Source of the DNA: DTU098 sp964498525 | GTDB lineage: Bacteria; Bacillota; Desulfotomaculia; Desulfotomaculales; Pelotomaculaceae | Length of the DNA: 64,000 nucleotides | Direction of reading: 5' to 3' | NCBI GenBank assembly: GCA_964498525.1 | Contig: CAZCGU010000003.1 | Coordinates: 124,001-188,000 of the forward strand | Part shown: positions 8,768-17,980 of the stretch, piece by piece | Numbering within the stretch: the first letter of the stretch is position 1 | Layout of the letters: each line of letters begins with the position of its first letter | Notes under the pieces: generated by a model | The model's input: the letters and a program-made list of their open reading frames with translations, nothing else | Databases searched by the model: none | Told to the model about the DNA's origin: nothing | Made by a program: the position numbers and the translations under genes

Positions 8768-9688
8768 ATGAAAGACGCTAAATACTGGGGCCCAGCCCTT
8801 TTAGCCGCCTACGTTCGCGCCTACCATGCCACGCACGATGAGCCTAAAATCTTTAACGACTCTCTGGCCGGTAGTATACTTACGGAGGAACAAAGGGCAC
8901 TTTTTGAACAGGGGCTGGCGGCGGCTGTCCAGTCTTACGGCCCTGAGCGTGCCGCATCCTGTACCGACAAAGCGGCCGCCCTGGCGCTGGTGGTACGGGA
9001 ACTGGCGCCGGGTCCGGCAATGACCCTCAGCCGCGCCCGGTATGCCGAAGACAGCCTTGAGGAGGCTGTGGGGCTTGGGGTGAAGCAGTATGTGGTCCTC
9101 GGGGCGGGCTTTGATACCTTTGCCTTTCGTCGCCCGGAATTGTTGGAGCGGCTTCAGGTGTTCGAGGTCGACCATCCCATCACCCAAGCTTTTAAACGCC
9201 GCCGCCTGGCGGAGCTGGGCTGGGAGCAGCCGGCGCAACTGCACTTCGTGCCGGTTGATTTCGAGCAGGAGACTCTGACGGAGGCGCTCACGCGTTCATC
9301 CTATGATCCACGGGCGTTGGGCTTTTTTAGCTGGCTGGGGGTTACCTACTATTTGACCCGCGACGCTGTGTCCGCCACGCTACGTTCCATCGCCGGGCTC
9401 TCCCCCGCGGACACTGCGGTGGTTTTCGATTACCTGGACACCGACGCTTTTGTCCCGGAAAGAGCGGCTAAACGAATACAAGTAATGCTGGAGGCTTTTC
9501 GGCAGCAGAGCATGCCGCTGATTACGGGCTTTGACCCCTCCACCCTGTCCGCCGGCCTGGCCCAACTGGGCTTGCGGCTCCATGAGGACTTGAGCCCGGC
9601 CGACATCCAGGAACGCTACTTCCAGGGGCGCACGGACGGCTATTATGCGTGTGAGCATGTGCATTTTGCGTGGGCAGTGGTCGAGTAG
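8768..9688 (+). CDS. SAM-dependent methyltransferase, leucine carboxyl methyltransferase (LCMT/TIGR00027) family
   Basis: 306 residues, strong AAGGAGGTATTAAA before ATG 8768. Residues 85-110 carry the SAM-binding core VVLGAGFDTFAFR, followed by EVDHP at the end of strand 2. FFSWLGVTYYLTRDAV near residue 200 is the family signature. Members methylate carboxyl or hydroxyl groups on small molecules, with substrate mostly unknown. A C-terminal copy lies immediately upstream (8431-8685). It stands alone; nothing nearby points to a pathway. Confidence 0.85.
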   Translation: MKDAKYWGPALLAAYVRAYHATHDEPKIFNDSLAGSILTEEQRALFEQGLAAAVQSYGPERAASCTDKAAALALVVRELAPGPAMTLSRARYAEDSLEEAVGLGVKQYVVLGAGFDTFAFRRPELLERLQVFEVDHPITQAFKRRRLAELGWEQPAQLHFVPVDFEQETLTEALTRSSYDPRALGFFSWLGVTYYLTRDAVSATLRSIAGLSPADTAVVFDYLDTDAFVPERAAKRIQVMLEAFRQQSMPLITGFDPSTLSAGLAQLGLRLHEDLSPADIQERYFQGRTDGYYACEHVHFAWAVVE

Positions 9689-10014
9689 CGCAGCGTCCTT
9701 TTTCCGGTAATAAAACAGGATTCGGCCCTGCCCAACCACAGCCGCCATGAGTTGCCCGCCAGTCGAAGAATCAAAGCGCAAGTGTAGCATGAAACCTTAT
9801 TTTATCATTAAATATAATTGTCAAGGAACTGCTGCGATGGCAGTTTTACTACAGCCGCCGAAAATTTGCTATAATATAATCGAAGATCTCAACCCCTTGC
9901 AGCGTTATTAACATGCTTGATTTCAACCTGATCAAAGAGAATGGGCATTACCACAGTATCTTTGACATCCGGGAACGCCGGCGCGGATTTTTTCAACTGG
10001 TGGAGGGCTTGATT
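9689..10014 (+). promoter_or_regulatory. Intergenic region with promoter-like TATAAT upstream of methyltransferase
   Basis: Overlapping TATAAT sequences at 9870-9880 (TATAATATAAT) precede the next gene. A TTTACT-like -35 at 9845 is spaced at 19 nt, so it is weak. ACTGC/GCAGT arms near 9830-9846 could form a small hairpin. The 102 codons-worth before ATG 10015 are open but lack a good ribosome site. Confidence 0.4.
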
Positions 10015-10731
10015 ATGGATTATAAGACAGCGGCGCCGTTATGGCAGTATGACGAGCGGGCAAAGGCCGGTGTGGATTACGCGGATCCGGCAACTGCGGC
10101 GGAGTATGATCAGCAGCATGCCGGATTCCGTGACTTTGAAAAAGACGCCCGGCTGATCATGGAGCGGCTCGGCTTGAAGCCGGAGCACAGGGTAATTGAT
10201 TTCGGCTGCGGCACCGGCGCTTTCGTGATCCCGGCGGCTCGATCCTGCCGGAAGGTCTATGCCGTGGACATCTCCCAGGCCATGCTGGACAGGTGCGCGG
10301 AAAAAGCCCGGACAGCCGGTATCGCTAATATTGAGACCTGCCGCGCCGGTTTCCTGACCTACGAGCACCGGGGAGACCCTGTGGACGCTGTTGTCTCCGT
10401 CGTCGCCTTCCACCACCTGCCGGATTTCTGGAAGGCTGTCGCCCTCAGGCGCATGTACCATATGCTCAAACCCGGCGGTAAGCTGTACCTTTTTGACGTG
10501 GTGTTTTCCTTTCCGGTTGAGTCCTACCGGAGCGAATTGGACAACTGGGTGAACGAAATGTACGAAACGGCCGGCTGGGCCATGGCTGAAGAAACCGTTA
10601 TTCACATCCGCGAGGAATACAGCACCTTCGACTGGATTATGGAAGGAATGCTCGAACGGGCGGGCTTTAGGATAGAACAGAAGCTCTCCGAGTTACCTAA
10701 CTGCCTGGCCTATGTGAATGTCCGGCTGTGA
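10015..10731 (+). CDS. Class I SAM-dependent methyltransferase (UbiE/Methyltransf_11-like)
   Basis: 238 residues from ATG 10015, with GGAGG 9 nt upstream; an earlier ATG at 9913 keeps frame but has no ribosome site. The Rossmann core is clear: VIDFGCGTGAFVIPAA (motif I), YAVDISQAML (motif II), DAVVSVVAFHHLPDFW (motif post-II) and LKPGGKLYLFDVVF (motif III). Substrate is not predictable; similar proteins act on small molecules or lipids. Single gene followed by a REP-like element at 10747. Confidence 0.82.
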   Translation: MDYKTAAPLWQYDERAKAGVDYADPATAAEYDQQHAGFRDFEKDARLIMERLGLKPEHRVIDFGCGTGAFVIPAARSCRKVYAVDISQAMLDRCAEKARTAGIANIETCRAGFLTYEHRGDPVDAVVSVVAFHHLPDFWKAVALRRMYHMLKPGGKLYLFDVVFSFPVESYRSELDNWVNEMYETAGWAMAEETVIHIREEYSTFDWIMEGMLERAGFRIEQKLSELPNCLAYVNVRL

Positions 10732-10746
10732 ACAGAGGTGTCAAAG

Positions 10747-10773
10747 GTGTCAACAACCCCGTCCCCCTGACAC
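10747..10773. repeat. REP-like element, copy 1
   Basis: A 27-nt sequence starting GTGTCAACAACCCCG and ending CCCCTGACAC occurs identically at 29504-29530. Its ends are inverted repeats (GTGTC/GACAC). This type of intergenic element is common in Peptococcaceae-like genomes and resembles REP units linked to RAYT transposases; no such transposase is in the window. Confidence 0.65.
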
Positions 10774-10814
10774 CTCCGATGAAATGTGTTCGCTGTTTAA
10801 CAGATAGCGCCGCC

Positions 10815-10916
10815 AGGGTGGCGGAAACGCCGGACGAAAGCAAGGACTGGGAAGTATGGTAATGTGATTATCTGCGAGAGATGGTCAGTAACCTCAGATA
10901 CGGTTATGAGCTGTGA
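10815..10916 (+). pseudogene. Remnant resembling the C-terminus of the DUF6323 protein at 50152
   Basis: One frame reads AETPDESKDWEVW, stop, CDYLREMVSNLRYGYEL, stop. The second part resembles ELEKMASNVRYGYDPG near the end of the protein at 50152-50640. Too short and interrupted to be functional. The match is 10 or so residues, so chance is not excluded. Confidence 0.35.
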
Positions 10917-10961
10917 AACCATGCTGTGCCTCAGCGGCAGTCGAGCAGGGTAAGTTTTCGG

Positions 10962-11255
10962 CTACCGGGCGCCTCGAGTGGTTTGCGGCCGACTGTGAGC
11001 AGAATCCGGGTTTTTAATGAAAGCAATTTCCCACAGCTTTCTGGAGGAGGCCGGCAGGGTGCGCAGGCCGTAATAGTCGTCTTTAAACACATCACCCACG
11101 CGTTCGGCGCCGTATTTTTCAAACAGCCACTCGATCTGCTCCCAGTCGCCATAGGTTAGTACGGTTTTAATCACAAATTTATAGTTTTTTTGCCCGTCAA
11201 TTGCTTCAAAGATATAATTGTGAAACAATGGGGCCAGGAAATCCGGCAGTCTCAT
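10962..11255 (-). CDS. DUF6922-type small protein, partner of AbiEii-like nucleotidyltransferase
   Basis: 97 residues starting MRLPDFLAPLFHNYIF, with YGDWEQIEWLFEKYGAERV in the middle and TLPASSRKLWEIAF later. This pattern (LPDFLAPLFW, YGDW, W/F-x-x-YG, S/R-x-x-W) is the short family found next to AbiEii-type nucleotidyltransferases and thought to be the antitoxin or accessory part. Its ATG overlaps the stop of the upstream gene by 4 nt (ATGA), so the pair is co-translated. The last residues (HSRPQTTRGAR) are less family-like. Confidence 0.7.
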   Translation of the reverse strand: MRLPDFLAPLFHNYIFEAIDGQKNYKFVIKTVLTYGDWEQIEWLFEKYGAERVGDVFKDDYYGLRTLPASSRKLWEIAFIKNPDSAHSRPQTTRGAR

Positions 11256-11980
11256 TGCAAGCCGCCCCCGGTCATATTTTTGTTTTCCAGGTATTCCTGT
11301 ACCGCTGAACTTAAATAGGCTTCTATATCAGCAAATCTTATTTTACTTGCTGACAGTGTCTCAACTGGAATGTCCCTGTCCTCAAGGTCGTCGGTATAAA
11401 CCAGCTGCTCTAAAAACAACCTTGAAGAGAAGAGCGGCTCATTGCCTGTTTTAAACTTGGCCGTCGCTTTTTGAATGATTTCTTTGATCGAGATAATGCC
11501 TCCGGATAAAAGGAAATACAGGTCCAGGTAATCCCGGGCCGTTGCGCGTCTTCCGATACTGTAAGCTTTCATCAGGGCAATTTCTTGCGGCGACGCCAGC
11601 GTAATCCCTGATAACGATTTATCAATTGTTTCTCCCGGGACCAGCGGGTAAACGGATGCAAAAGGATAGGCTAAAAACGTCACATTTACTCCGTTTACGA
11701 TCCATGAAGATTGATCGACTTGTTTAAAAAGTAATTTGGCAGGTTTGAAAGCTGCTTCAAGATAATCAGAGATAGGTTTGAATCTTATTTTTTCATCCAG
11801 TTTTTTTTGAAAAAAATCCAGGTCGAGTGACCGACGGTGTTTTATTTGCATGGCAAGGCCGGTTCCCCCTGCGAGATAGAATTCTTTTGCAAGAGGGCTT
11901 CGCCCCAATTCTTTCAGGACAAACAGTCCATTTTCTCCAAGGATATTTTCAGGAAAAGCCAGAGCGGACAAATTAAACAC
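11252..11980 (-). CDS. AbiEii/AbiGii-type nucleotidyltransferase toxin
   Basis: 242 residues. Near residue 37 is the core AGGTGLAMQIKHRRSLDLDFF, the GG-T...S-x-DLDFF active site of DUF1814/AbiEii nucleotidyltransferases, with both metal-binding Asp present. SPQEIALMKAYSIGRRATARDYLDLYFLL is the following conserved helix-turn (K...R-x-x-RDYxDLY). Family members stop growth by adding nucleotides to tRNA acceptor ends; some act as phage-exclusion genes. Followed at once by the DUF6922-type gene. The family assignment is firm; activity is inferred. Confidence 0.85.
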   Translation of the reverse strand: MFNLSALAFPENILGENGLFVLKELGRSPLAKEFYLAGGTGLAMQIKHRRSLDLDFFQKKLDEKIRFKPISDYLEAAFKPAKLLFKQVDQSSWIVNGVNVTFLAYPFASVYPLVPGETIDKSLSGITLASPQEIALMKAYSIGRRATARDYLDLYFLLSGGIISIKEIIQKATAKFKTGNEPLFSSRLFLEQLVYTDDLEDRDIPVETLSASKIRFADIEAYLSSAVQEYLENKNMTGGGLQ

Positions 11981-12037
11981 CTCGCTGTAAATATTATACC
12001 ATAATTTGCTATTTGCTATTTGAAATCCTGCGGTTCT

Positions 12038-12668
12038 TTATACCCACAAGGCAGAGAAAAGTTCGTAATTCCTTAAAATATACTTCTGCAGCATGGGTTC
12101 CACAAACCTGTACCGGCCGCGTTTCTCCTTTTCAATCACCCCGCTTAGGAGGAGTTGGTCCACCGCCCTTTTTACCTCATTGGGATGTTTGCTCTCAGAA
12201 TAAATATTCTCCCTGTCAGCAAGGCGGCGCAGTATATCGCGCTGCAGGGGCTTTTTATACTCGTCCAGGATTTCATCGAATACCGGGGTTAAGCCGGCCA
12301 TGGCCCTTTCGTAGGGCAATTCTGACAATATCGCTTGTTAATACCCGCTGGCCCGTTTCCAGTAATGTGTAATAAGCTTCCGAGCAAACAAGCATCGTGT
12401 CCTGGGGGTGTCCCCCGGAAAGCCGTATGACTTCTGCAAGGACCGGGTCTCTGTTTATTTCCATCTCTTTTTCTTTGAATTTGCGGCTAATATAGCTTAT
12501 CCAGGCCTCTTCCGGTATTGCGGGAATCGGCAGGACGGTGGCAAAGCGGTAAAAAGCGTGCTTTTTGCCGCCGAACAGCGACTGCATCATACCTTCTTTA
12601 GAGCCGAGAAAAAGATATGGCACTCTTCGCCTTTTTTTCTTCTGCGGCCGAATGTTTAATCTGGACAC
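12038..12668 (-). pseudogene. AAA-type ATPase fragment (archaeal-ATPase-like), frameshifted and N-truncated
   Basis: Two frames join into one protein. From ~12668 down: YLFLGSKEGMMQSLFGGKKH, then FATVLPIPAIPEEAWISYI, EVIRLSGGHPQDTMLV, SDIVRIALRK. From ~12315 down in another frame: AMAGLTPVFDEILDEYKKPL, RDILRRLADRENIYS, GVIEKEKRGRYRFVEPMLQ. The sensor-2-like region and C-terminal winged helix are as in small ATPases with P-loops, but the P-loop half is missing. The shift falls near 12300 in AAAGGGCC. A second, shorter fragment of the same family lies at 56788-56875. Confidence 0.7.
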
Positions 12669-12705
12669 CCTTGTCTCCGTTGTCGTCCTCCATCACAAAT
12701 AAACG

Positions 12706-12966
12706 TTATGGGTTCCTCAAAGTCTTATCATGTTCTCCAATATTCCGTAATAAAATGCCGTCTTCTGTATATTCCCAGGTCATGCGAATTTCCATGGTAA
12801 CACTCGCCTCAAATATGCGATCTTGCCCCCGAATTTTTCTAGTGCGAAGCGAAGGATGGCGTGGGTTCTCCATCAACAGCTCAAGTTTTTTCTTCAATGC
12901 TCCTCTTGCTTCTGGCGAAAGTTGTTTAACCTTATCAGCAAAAAGCTCAGAGTAGTATAGGTTCAT
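12706..12966 (-). CDS. RelE/ParE-superfamily toxin, second AbrB-linked module
   Basis: 86 residues: FADKVKQLSPEARGALKKKL, then ENPRHPSLRTRKIRGQ, FEASVTMEIRMTWEYTEDG and LLRNIGEHDKTLRNP. Same fold pattern and C-terminal GEHD/GHHD motif as the toxin at 3988 but clearly diverged. Its ATG overlaps the stop of the antitoxin gene (ATGA at 12963-12966). Confidence 0.82.
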   Translation of the reverse strand: MNLYYSELFADKVKQLSPEARGALKKKLELLMENPRHPSLRTRKIRGQDRIFEASVTMEIRMTWEYTEDGILLRNIGEHDKTLRNP

Positions 12967-13241
12967 AGCTCATCCAACCCTAACCCTTTCAATAGCTCCT
13001 CTTTGCTTTTAGCCGTTTTCACCCGGCCTTCCCGTATTTGTTGTTCGACTTTCAGTTCATCAGCTTGCCATTCTTTAGAATAAAACCAAATCTGATCCCG
13101 GGGAATAATGGCAACGGGGGTAATAATTAAACAACCATCCTTCTCTTCTACTTCCAGCTTATCGCCAGGTTTGAGTTTGAGTTTTTTTACTAGTTCACTA
13201 GGAATTGTCACCTGTGATTTCTGTTTTATTTCTACCAGCAT
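12963..13241 (-). CDS. AbrB/MazE-type antitoxin, second module
   Basis: 92 residues from ATG 13241 (GGGGA upstream); ATGs at 13250 and 13256 are also in frame. MLVEIKQKSQVTIPSELVKKL and KLKPGDKLEVEEKDGCLIIT are a textbook SpoVT/AbrB domain. The tail (IWFYSKEWQADELKVEQQIR) is the toxin-binding part. An imperfect palindrome AAAGTTTAACTTT near 13263-13275 lies upstream and may be its operator. Confidence 0.85.
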   Translation of the reverse strand: MLVEIKQKSQVTIPSELVKKLKLKPGDKLEVEEKDGCLIITPVAIIPRDQIWFYSKEWQADELKVEQQIREGRVKTAKSKEELLKGLGLDEL

Positions 13242-13375
13242 GTTCATCATCCCCATATACTAAAGTTTAACTTTCTTACTTTATTATATTTTAACTCGCT
13301 GAAAATATCCACTACTTCAAAGGACATTTAAGCTTATTTCAGAATATCAATACGATTTATGGTGGTATGGAACGT

Positions 13376-14656
13376 TTACAGCCGCTGGATTAGATAGATG
13401 AAGACAGGCAGCCGGCTTGCTTTTTTTATTTCATAAAACTTTGGCAGCAGCTCGCGCTTTTTGGGGCTGTCCTGCAATGGTGACAGGTATACTGTCCCTT
13501 TTTTATTGGAAGTGGTGGGTGCGTTTCCAAGCAGCCCGGAAAGGGATTGGTAATGGGCGGCGGGGAGCTGTTCTCCCAGAAGGAAATTGGCTGTTATCTC
13601 AATGTTTTCATAGCTTGCGTTGATTTCAAGCATTCTCTGAAAAGCATCACGGACCTTTGAGGCATCCAGGGGTTTACGGATGTATGCCAGGGTGGGCGCG
13701 TCGACGGACTCGAGACCGATGTTGATATAGGTGTAAAACGGCAGGCTGTTCAGCTTCTCAAATAACCCGTTCCCCGACTTCAGCAGGGAGTCCGCGCTAC
13801 CGAACATATAGAGCCTGGGTGCCTTTGGGCGCGAGGTGTCAAAGCCAAAGGACTCCAGAGATTCGGCGGCGGCCAGGCAGATCAATTCTTCCCCGGCCTC
13901 CAGCGCGTCGTGGTTTCCCAGGAAAAGGGCGTTGTAGTTCTCAAGGTTGCGGCCGTAAAAGGCTTTCAGCTGCCGGATCTGTTCCCTGATATCCTCTTTT
14001 GATCGGGCCTTGAATTCGTTGTCTGATTTAACGCAGCAGAAATCGCATTGATAAAGGCACCCGTCCGCGATCATGAGCGGAATGACCTCGTAGTCCACAT
14101 ACCGGGTATCGGGAGGGAGTACCGACACGCGGCCGCCGATGATTGCAAAGAGTTTATTCGATTTCCCGTAAAGGACATTTTCATCATTGTCCAGGACCAG
14201 ATCGATAAAGTCTTTGGCGCCGGAACTCAACCCGTCTTTTCGCGCCCCGAAAAGGTTTGGATATAGTTGAGACAGCGCCGCCATGGCACTCATGGCTATG
14301 GGGTCGGATAAATAACTGTTTTCCCAAACTGAATTGCTGGGGTAGGGAAGACAGGGCAGGTAATACTCGCCCAGCCAGGAGATAACGCCCTTATGGCTGC
14401 TGTCGTCGCCCACGGAATAGTACACCCAGTCGTTGCCGTCGGTCCGTTTCAGCTGTTCCGCAGAATGCGGCCAGTTTTTCAGGTTAAGGCCCCGGATGAA
14501 CTTGACTTCCCCGTTTAAATTGAACAGGAATTCGTATTCCGGTGTTTTTATTATGGAGCACTTCCCGTACCGCAAAGGAAACCTTTCCTTTACGATGTCC
14601 TTGGGAAATTGCTTCTCTATGGTTATTGCGTAATTGTTCAATTGAAAAGATTCCAT
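13376..14656 (-). CDS. Radical SAM protein
   Basis: 426 residues. CLYQCDFC at 200-207 is a CxxxCxxC cluster motif that binds the SAM-cleaving 4Fe-4S. ALFLGNHDALEAGEELICLA and LPFYTYINIGLESVDAPTLAYI fit the barrel strands of B12-free Elp3/HemN-like enzymes (G-x-N/G-x-E-S). The ~195-residue N-terminal domain has no signature I recognise. Stands alone between TA and fragment regions. Substrate unknown. Confidence 0.8.
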   Translation of the reverse strand: MESFQLNNYAITIEKQFPKDIVKERFPLRYGKCSIIKTPEYEFLFNLNGEVKFIRGLNLKNWPHSAEQLKRTDGNDWVYYSVGDDSSHKGVISWLGEYYLPCLPYPSNSVWENSYLSDPIAMSAMAALSQLYPNLFGARKDGLSSGAKDFIDLVLDNDENVLYGKSNKLFAIIGGRVSVLPPDTRYVDYEVIPLMIADGCLYQCDFCCVKSDNEFKARSKEDIREQIRQLKAFYGRNLENYNALFLGNHDALEAGEELICLAAAESLESFGFDTSRPKAPRLYMFGSADSLLKSGNGLFEKLNSLPFYTYINIGLESVDAPTLAYIRKPLDASKVRDAFQRMLEINASYENIEITANFLLGEQLPAAHYQSLSGLLGNAPTTSNKKGTVYLSPLQDSPKKRELLPKFYEIKKASRLPVFIYLIQRL

Positions 14657-14773
14657 GTTTAACCCAGCATTTCAGGATAATGAGTTCTTCTCTTATCTGT
14701 ATAAGAATTTGCCTTTATTTGGGTAAATTATAGCAACGCTTTGCTGCGGAGTCAATTGCCTGGAACACAAGAA

Positions 14774-14914
14774 GCACGTGCATGTGGTGCGTTATTGCCG
14801 GTACCAGTATTGGGAGCAGTGATAGGAACCGTTTATGCCGCAAGATACGGGATCAAGAAGATGGAGGATATTGCCGAAGAATTACATATGCAGCAGACTA
14901 ATAAGAGAAAATGA
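14774..14914 (+). pseudogene. C-terminal fragment of an unidentified small membrane protein
   Basis: An open frame without start reads LLPVPVLGAVIGTVYAARYG, IKKMEDIAEELHMQQTNKRK and stops at 14914. A glycine-rich hydrophobic turn and charged tail suggest the end of a membrane protein. It is the first of five gene fragments joined end to end through 17.4 kb. Confidence 0.35.
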
Positions 14915-15143
14915 AACAGCCGGGGCTGACAAAAAGATAGTTGAGCAACCAGGCCAGAGCCCGGCGTCCGGGCAAGCTGAGTTAAACCAGGACATCGAAA
15001 AAACGCTTTACCGCGCCAAAATGACCTGCCCTGTCTGCGCGACTAAATTTGAGTCCACAAGAGTTAGGTTAGGTTCCATACTGGTACAGCGTATCGATGA
15101 CGACTTTTGCCAGCATTACCATTCGGCTAATAATCCTTGCCCC
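14910..15143 (+). pseudogene. N-terminal fragment of a DUF2225 protein
   Basis: In frame: KTLYRAKMTCPVCATKFEST, then RVRLGSILVQRIDDDFCQHY and NPCPF. CPVC...F-x-S...VR and DFC-x-x-Y are the zinc-knuckle start of DUF2225 proteins of Firmicutes. Coding sense ends where the ABC ATPase fragment begins in another frame at about 15145. Confidence 0.6.
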
Positions 15144-15144
15144 T

Positions 15145-15634
15145 TTTTATTCCCGTTGGGACGACGGGGCCTATTATGGTTACCTCCGTTCCTTCGGCTT
15201 GCCGCAGAAAAAGAAGCTGAAAAAGTTTTCGCGGGGGATGAAGACCAAGTTTTCTCTGGCGGTGGCCCTCTCCCATGGCGCGGAACTGGTGATCATGGAT
15301 GAACCGACGTCCGGCCTGGATCCCGTTTTCAGGAGGGGGATCCTGGATATTTTGCTGGAACTGATCCAGGATGAACGAAAAAGCGTGCTCTTTTCCACGC
15401 ATATTACCAGCGACCTGGACCGCGTTGCCGACTATATCACCTTTATTAACGAAGGACAAATCGTTTTCAGCGCGCCGCGGGACGATATTTTAGAAAATTA
15501 CGGCCTGGTCAGGGGAGGCAAAGAACTTCTTGACCAGACGACCCGGCCGCAATTCGTCGGCATCCGCGAAACGTCCTTTGGTTTTGAGGCCTTGACCGGG
15601 AATATCCAAAAAACCAGGGCGCTGCTAAAAGAAC
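15145..15634 (+). pseudogene. C-terminal part of an ABC transporter ATPase (YtrB-like)
   Basis: FYSRWDDGAYYGYLRSFGL, LKKFSRGMKTKFSLAVALSH (signature), ELVIMDEPTSGLDPVFRRGI (Walker B, D-loop) and SVLFSTHITSDLDRVADYI (H-loop) are all present. The Walker A half is gone. This matches the GntR-linked ABC-2 ATPase group. Without a P-loop it cannot bind ATP. The frame continues without a stop into a DNA methylase fragment. Confidence 0.8.
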
Positions 15635-15933
15635 GGCCGCCACAACACCGCATGATAGCCATTGAGTATCATTGCCCTGTTTGTAAAACCAGCCATCAAG
15701 GCAGATTCTTCAAAAAACCGGACCAGGAAGATTTTTTAAAATATGAAAAAGCTTCAGAAGCTTGGAAAAGTATATTACCAAAATTTGCACCTGATGATGA
15801 GATTCCAGCCGGTGACAAAACTGACCGCCTCCATCGATGGGGGTATAGGAGATACCGTGAGATGTTCAATAATCGTCAATTGCTGGGGTTGGAGTTAAGC
15901 TGCCGGGCCATTGCCGGTTATTCCGATGTTTAA
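15635..15933 (+). pseudogene. Internal fragment of a DUF1156-type DNA methylase, fused in frame to the ABC fragment
   Basis: Reads AIEYHCPVCKTSHQGRFFKK, PDQEDFLKYEKASEAWKSIL, FAPDDEIPAGDKTDRLHRWG, YRRYREMFNNRQLLGLELS. The PDDEIP...GYRRYREMFN-x-RQLLGL stretch is the middle of large adenine-specific methylases of the DUF1156 family, normally about 900 residues. The flanking catalytic motifs are absent. An accidental in-frame junction with the ATPase creates a 278-codon chimera (15097-15933). Confidence 0.7.
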
Positions 15934-17413
15934 TTTGACGGCGTATTCCGAAGTGCCGGAGGTTGCTGTGCAAAGAAAAGGCCTATCCGGTAAGGATTGT
16001 GATTTAACATGGAGGTTGGTGAGTACATTCATAAAAAAAAGGAATATCTTGAACTATAAAAAGCCCGCGTTCTGGGTAGTCGCCATTGCGGTCATTGCCT
16101 GTGTCGCCGCCGCTGTATTCCTGCTGGCGAACCCGGCAAAGACGCTGGAACTTCCAGACGCGGCCTCCGTACTTTCCATGGATATGGAGCAGTTCAACGA
16201 ATATGAAAGTCTTGGGCCTGTCAGTATAACAGATAGCGGCGACATCGAAAACGTTTTGTCCGCCCTCTCCGGGGCAAGAAAAACGTTAACGCCATCTGTA
16301 AACGATTATCCGACACAGAATAACTATCTCGTTGCCAGGCTTAACCTTTCAGGGGAACGGAGGACACTGTGCCTGTATACTGAGGGGAATGTGTACTATA
16401 TCGAGGAGCCGTATGTCGGGGTATATAGAAGCAGCAGGGACGCAAGCGTTGAGATATATAAAATATATAACGGCGGCTCAAAGGATGTTTATGCTTTGGC
16501 AACGGCTTACGCCTTTGATAAGTGCCTTTATATGCACCCTGCCAGTTCGTACTATCCCTTTGAAGGCCCCGGACAGCTTTATCTGTGCGACCCGGACAGT
16601 TTCAAAATCGTGAACGAGGAAACCGGAGAGATACAGGAAAGCTATTCGCTGTTTGGCTGGCAGGCTAAAAAGGTGGACACGGACGAATGGAATGGCATGT
16701 TCTGGAACGAAGCAGAAGCAGTGGACATTTCCCCCTATAAGTCGAGGGTTGAATACAATATCGGCAGCAATTACAGACTTTTTCAGATGGACGGAGAGGT
16801 GTGGCTTGGCCACTTTGACGCCGACACGCTCTGGAGTTTATACAGACTCAAGGAAACGGATATTTCCACCTCCGGCACCGTCAGCCGCAAAGAGCCTAAC
16901 ATATCGGAGAATAAAACCCCGCGCGTGGATTCCCCAGACAGAGCATACCGGGTCGAGGCATACGGCACGGATAAAGGTATAACCGCCGCCGGGCTGTATC
17001 CCTATGAGGGCCTGCGCGTAATCCGGAACTCGGATGAAACGACAGTGTGGAACGGAGACGGGTATTACAGGGCGGAATTCCTGTGGAGCAACGACAGCAA
17101 GTACGTTGCCGTATACAGGGAGGCGAGAATCTATGGAGAATGCTTTGTTGTGTCCGCCGATACCGGGGAGGTCATTGAGCTGCCGGATATGGGTACCGTT
17201 TCCGCGCAGTTGGACATCGCGTCGCAGCCGGCTACAAACCGCCCGGATCCCTATTTTAAGGCCATGGAATGGGTGGACGATACAACTATCCACGTCAATT
17301 ATCGCTGGATATCTCAGGAAGGTAAGAAAGTAGTGTCCGGAACATATGAATACGATATTATCAACGGCGATATCGTATCAAACACTTCCAAAATCAGTGA
17401 TTCTCCCGGCTGA
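15911..17413 (+). pseudogene. M56/BlaR1-type membrane protein lacking its peptidase domain
   Basis: Open for 500 codons, but family-like sequence begins near 16019: FIKKRNILNYKKPAFWVVAI and one membrane helix (AVIACVAAAVFLLANP), the hallmark junction of clostridial M56 metallopeptidases. The long C-terminal extracellular part follows (repeated W/Y-rich strands, to KISDSPG). The N-terminal half with the zinc motif HExxH is missing, replaced by the methylase fragment. It could still be translated from GTG 16019 (GGAGG 3 nt before, too close) as a membrane-anchored sensor domain, but a truncated gene is more likely. Confidence 0.6.
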
Positions 17414-17686
17414 GCCCTTACGGTTTATCTTGCTGTGGCGTAAAAAGAGGGGGAAAAACCAAAGAATAAAAAGGAATTATAATAACTTATGATAAATATA
17501 CCGTTTTAGCAAAACGATTACATTCGTTGGATTTCGTGCGCTAAAATGACCGAGCCTTAAATCAAGTGGATTATAAAATAGACGTAATTATTCATATTAT
17601 ATGGATAAGGAAAATGAAGATTCTGTTTGACGAAACATACGCTTCAAATGACGGAAAGCAAGCGAGCAGGAATATTTGGTGTGGAG

Positions 17687-17910
17687 ATGCCAGTGACTCA
17701 AAAAATTACAATGAGCATCCGGACGATCTTATCAGCATCCCGGACGGCTTGGCTGCTGCTTGAGATACAGCGAGAAGCGGAGTGCTTGCCCGGCTTCTTC
17801 ATGAAGCCGGGGGGAAAAGTTTAGAAAAGGAAATGGCGCAAGGATATAAGGCCATGTGGGAAAGCGACACGAAATTTACCCTGCCTGCCCAGTCAGGTGG
17901 CGCTACATGA
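17687..17910 (+). pseudogene. Broken MazE-like ribbon-helix-helix antitoxin
   Basis: Starts MPVTQKITMSI from ATG 17687, then one base is missing and the frame shifts to PDDLISIPDGLAAA. A TGA follows, then DTARSGVLARLLHEAGGKSL and EKEMAQGYKAMWESDTKFTL in the same frame to 17910. Together they spell an RHH antitoxin of MazF-type pairs with one frameshift and one nonsense codon. The next reading frame (17907) is the start of MazF. Confidence 0.7.
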
Positions 17911-17951
17911 TGATAAAACGCGGTGAGATTAATAGAAGAAAGCCTGAATAA
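17907..17951 (+). pseudogene. First codons of mazF toxin, truncated
   Basis: MMIKRGEI matches the invariant MazF beginning (IKRGEIYYADL), then NRRKPE and stop. Overlaps the end of the mazE remnant as in intact operons. The remaining ~100 codons of the toxin are gone. Confidence 0.6.
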
Positions 17952-17980
17952 ATAAATCAGGCTTAATTAAGATGAGATCC

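Noticed and set aside
15911..16018. Treating the first 36 codons of the 500-codon frame as the start of the M56-like protein
   Set aside because: This part does not fit the M56 family and overlaps the methylase fragment; it is probably carried-over sequence from the junction.
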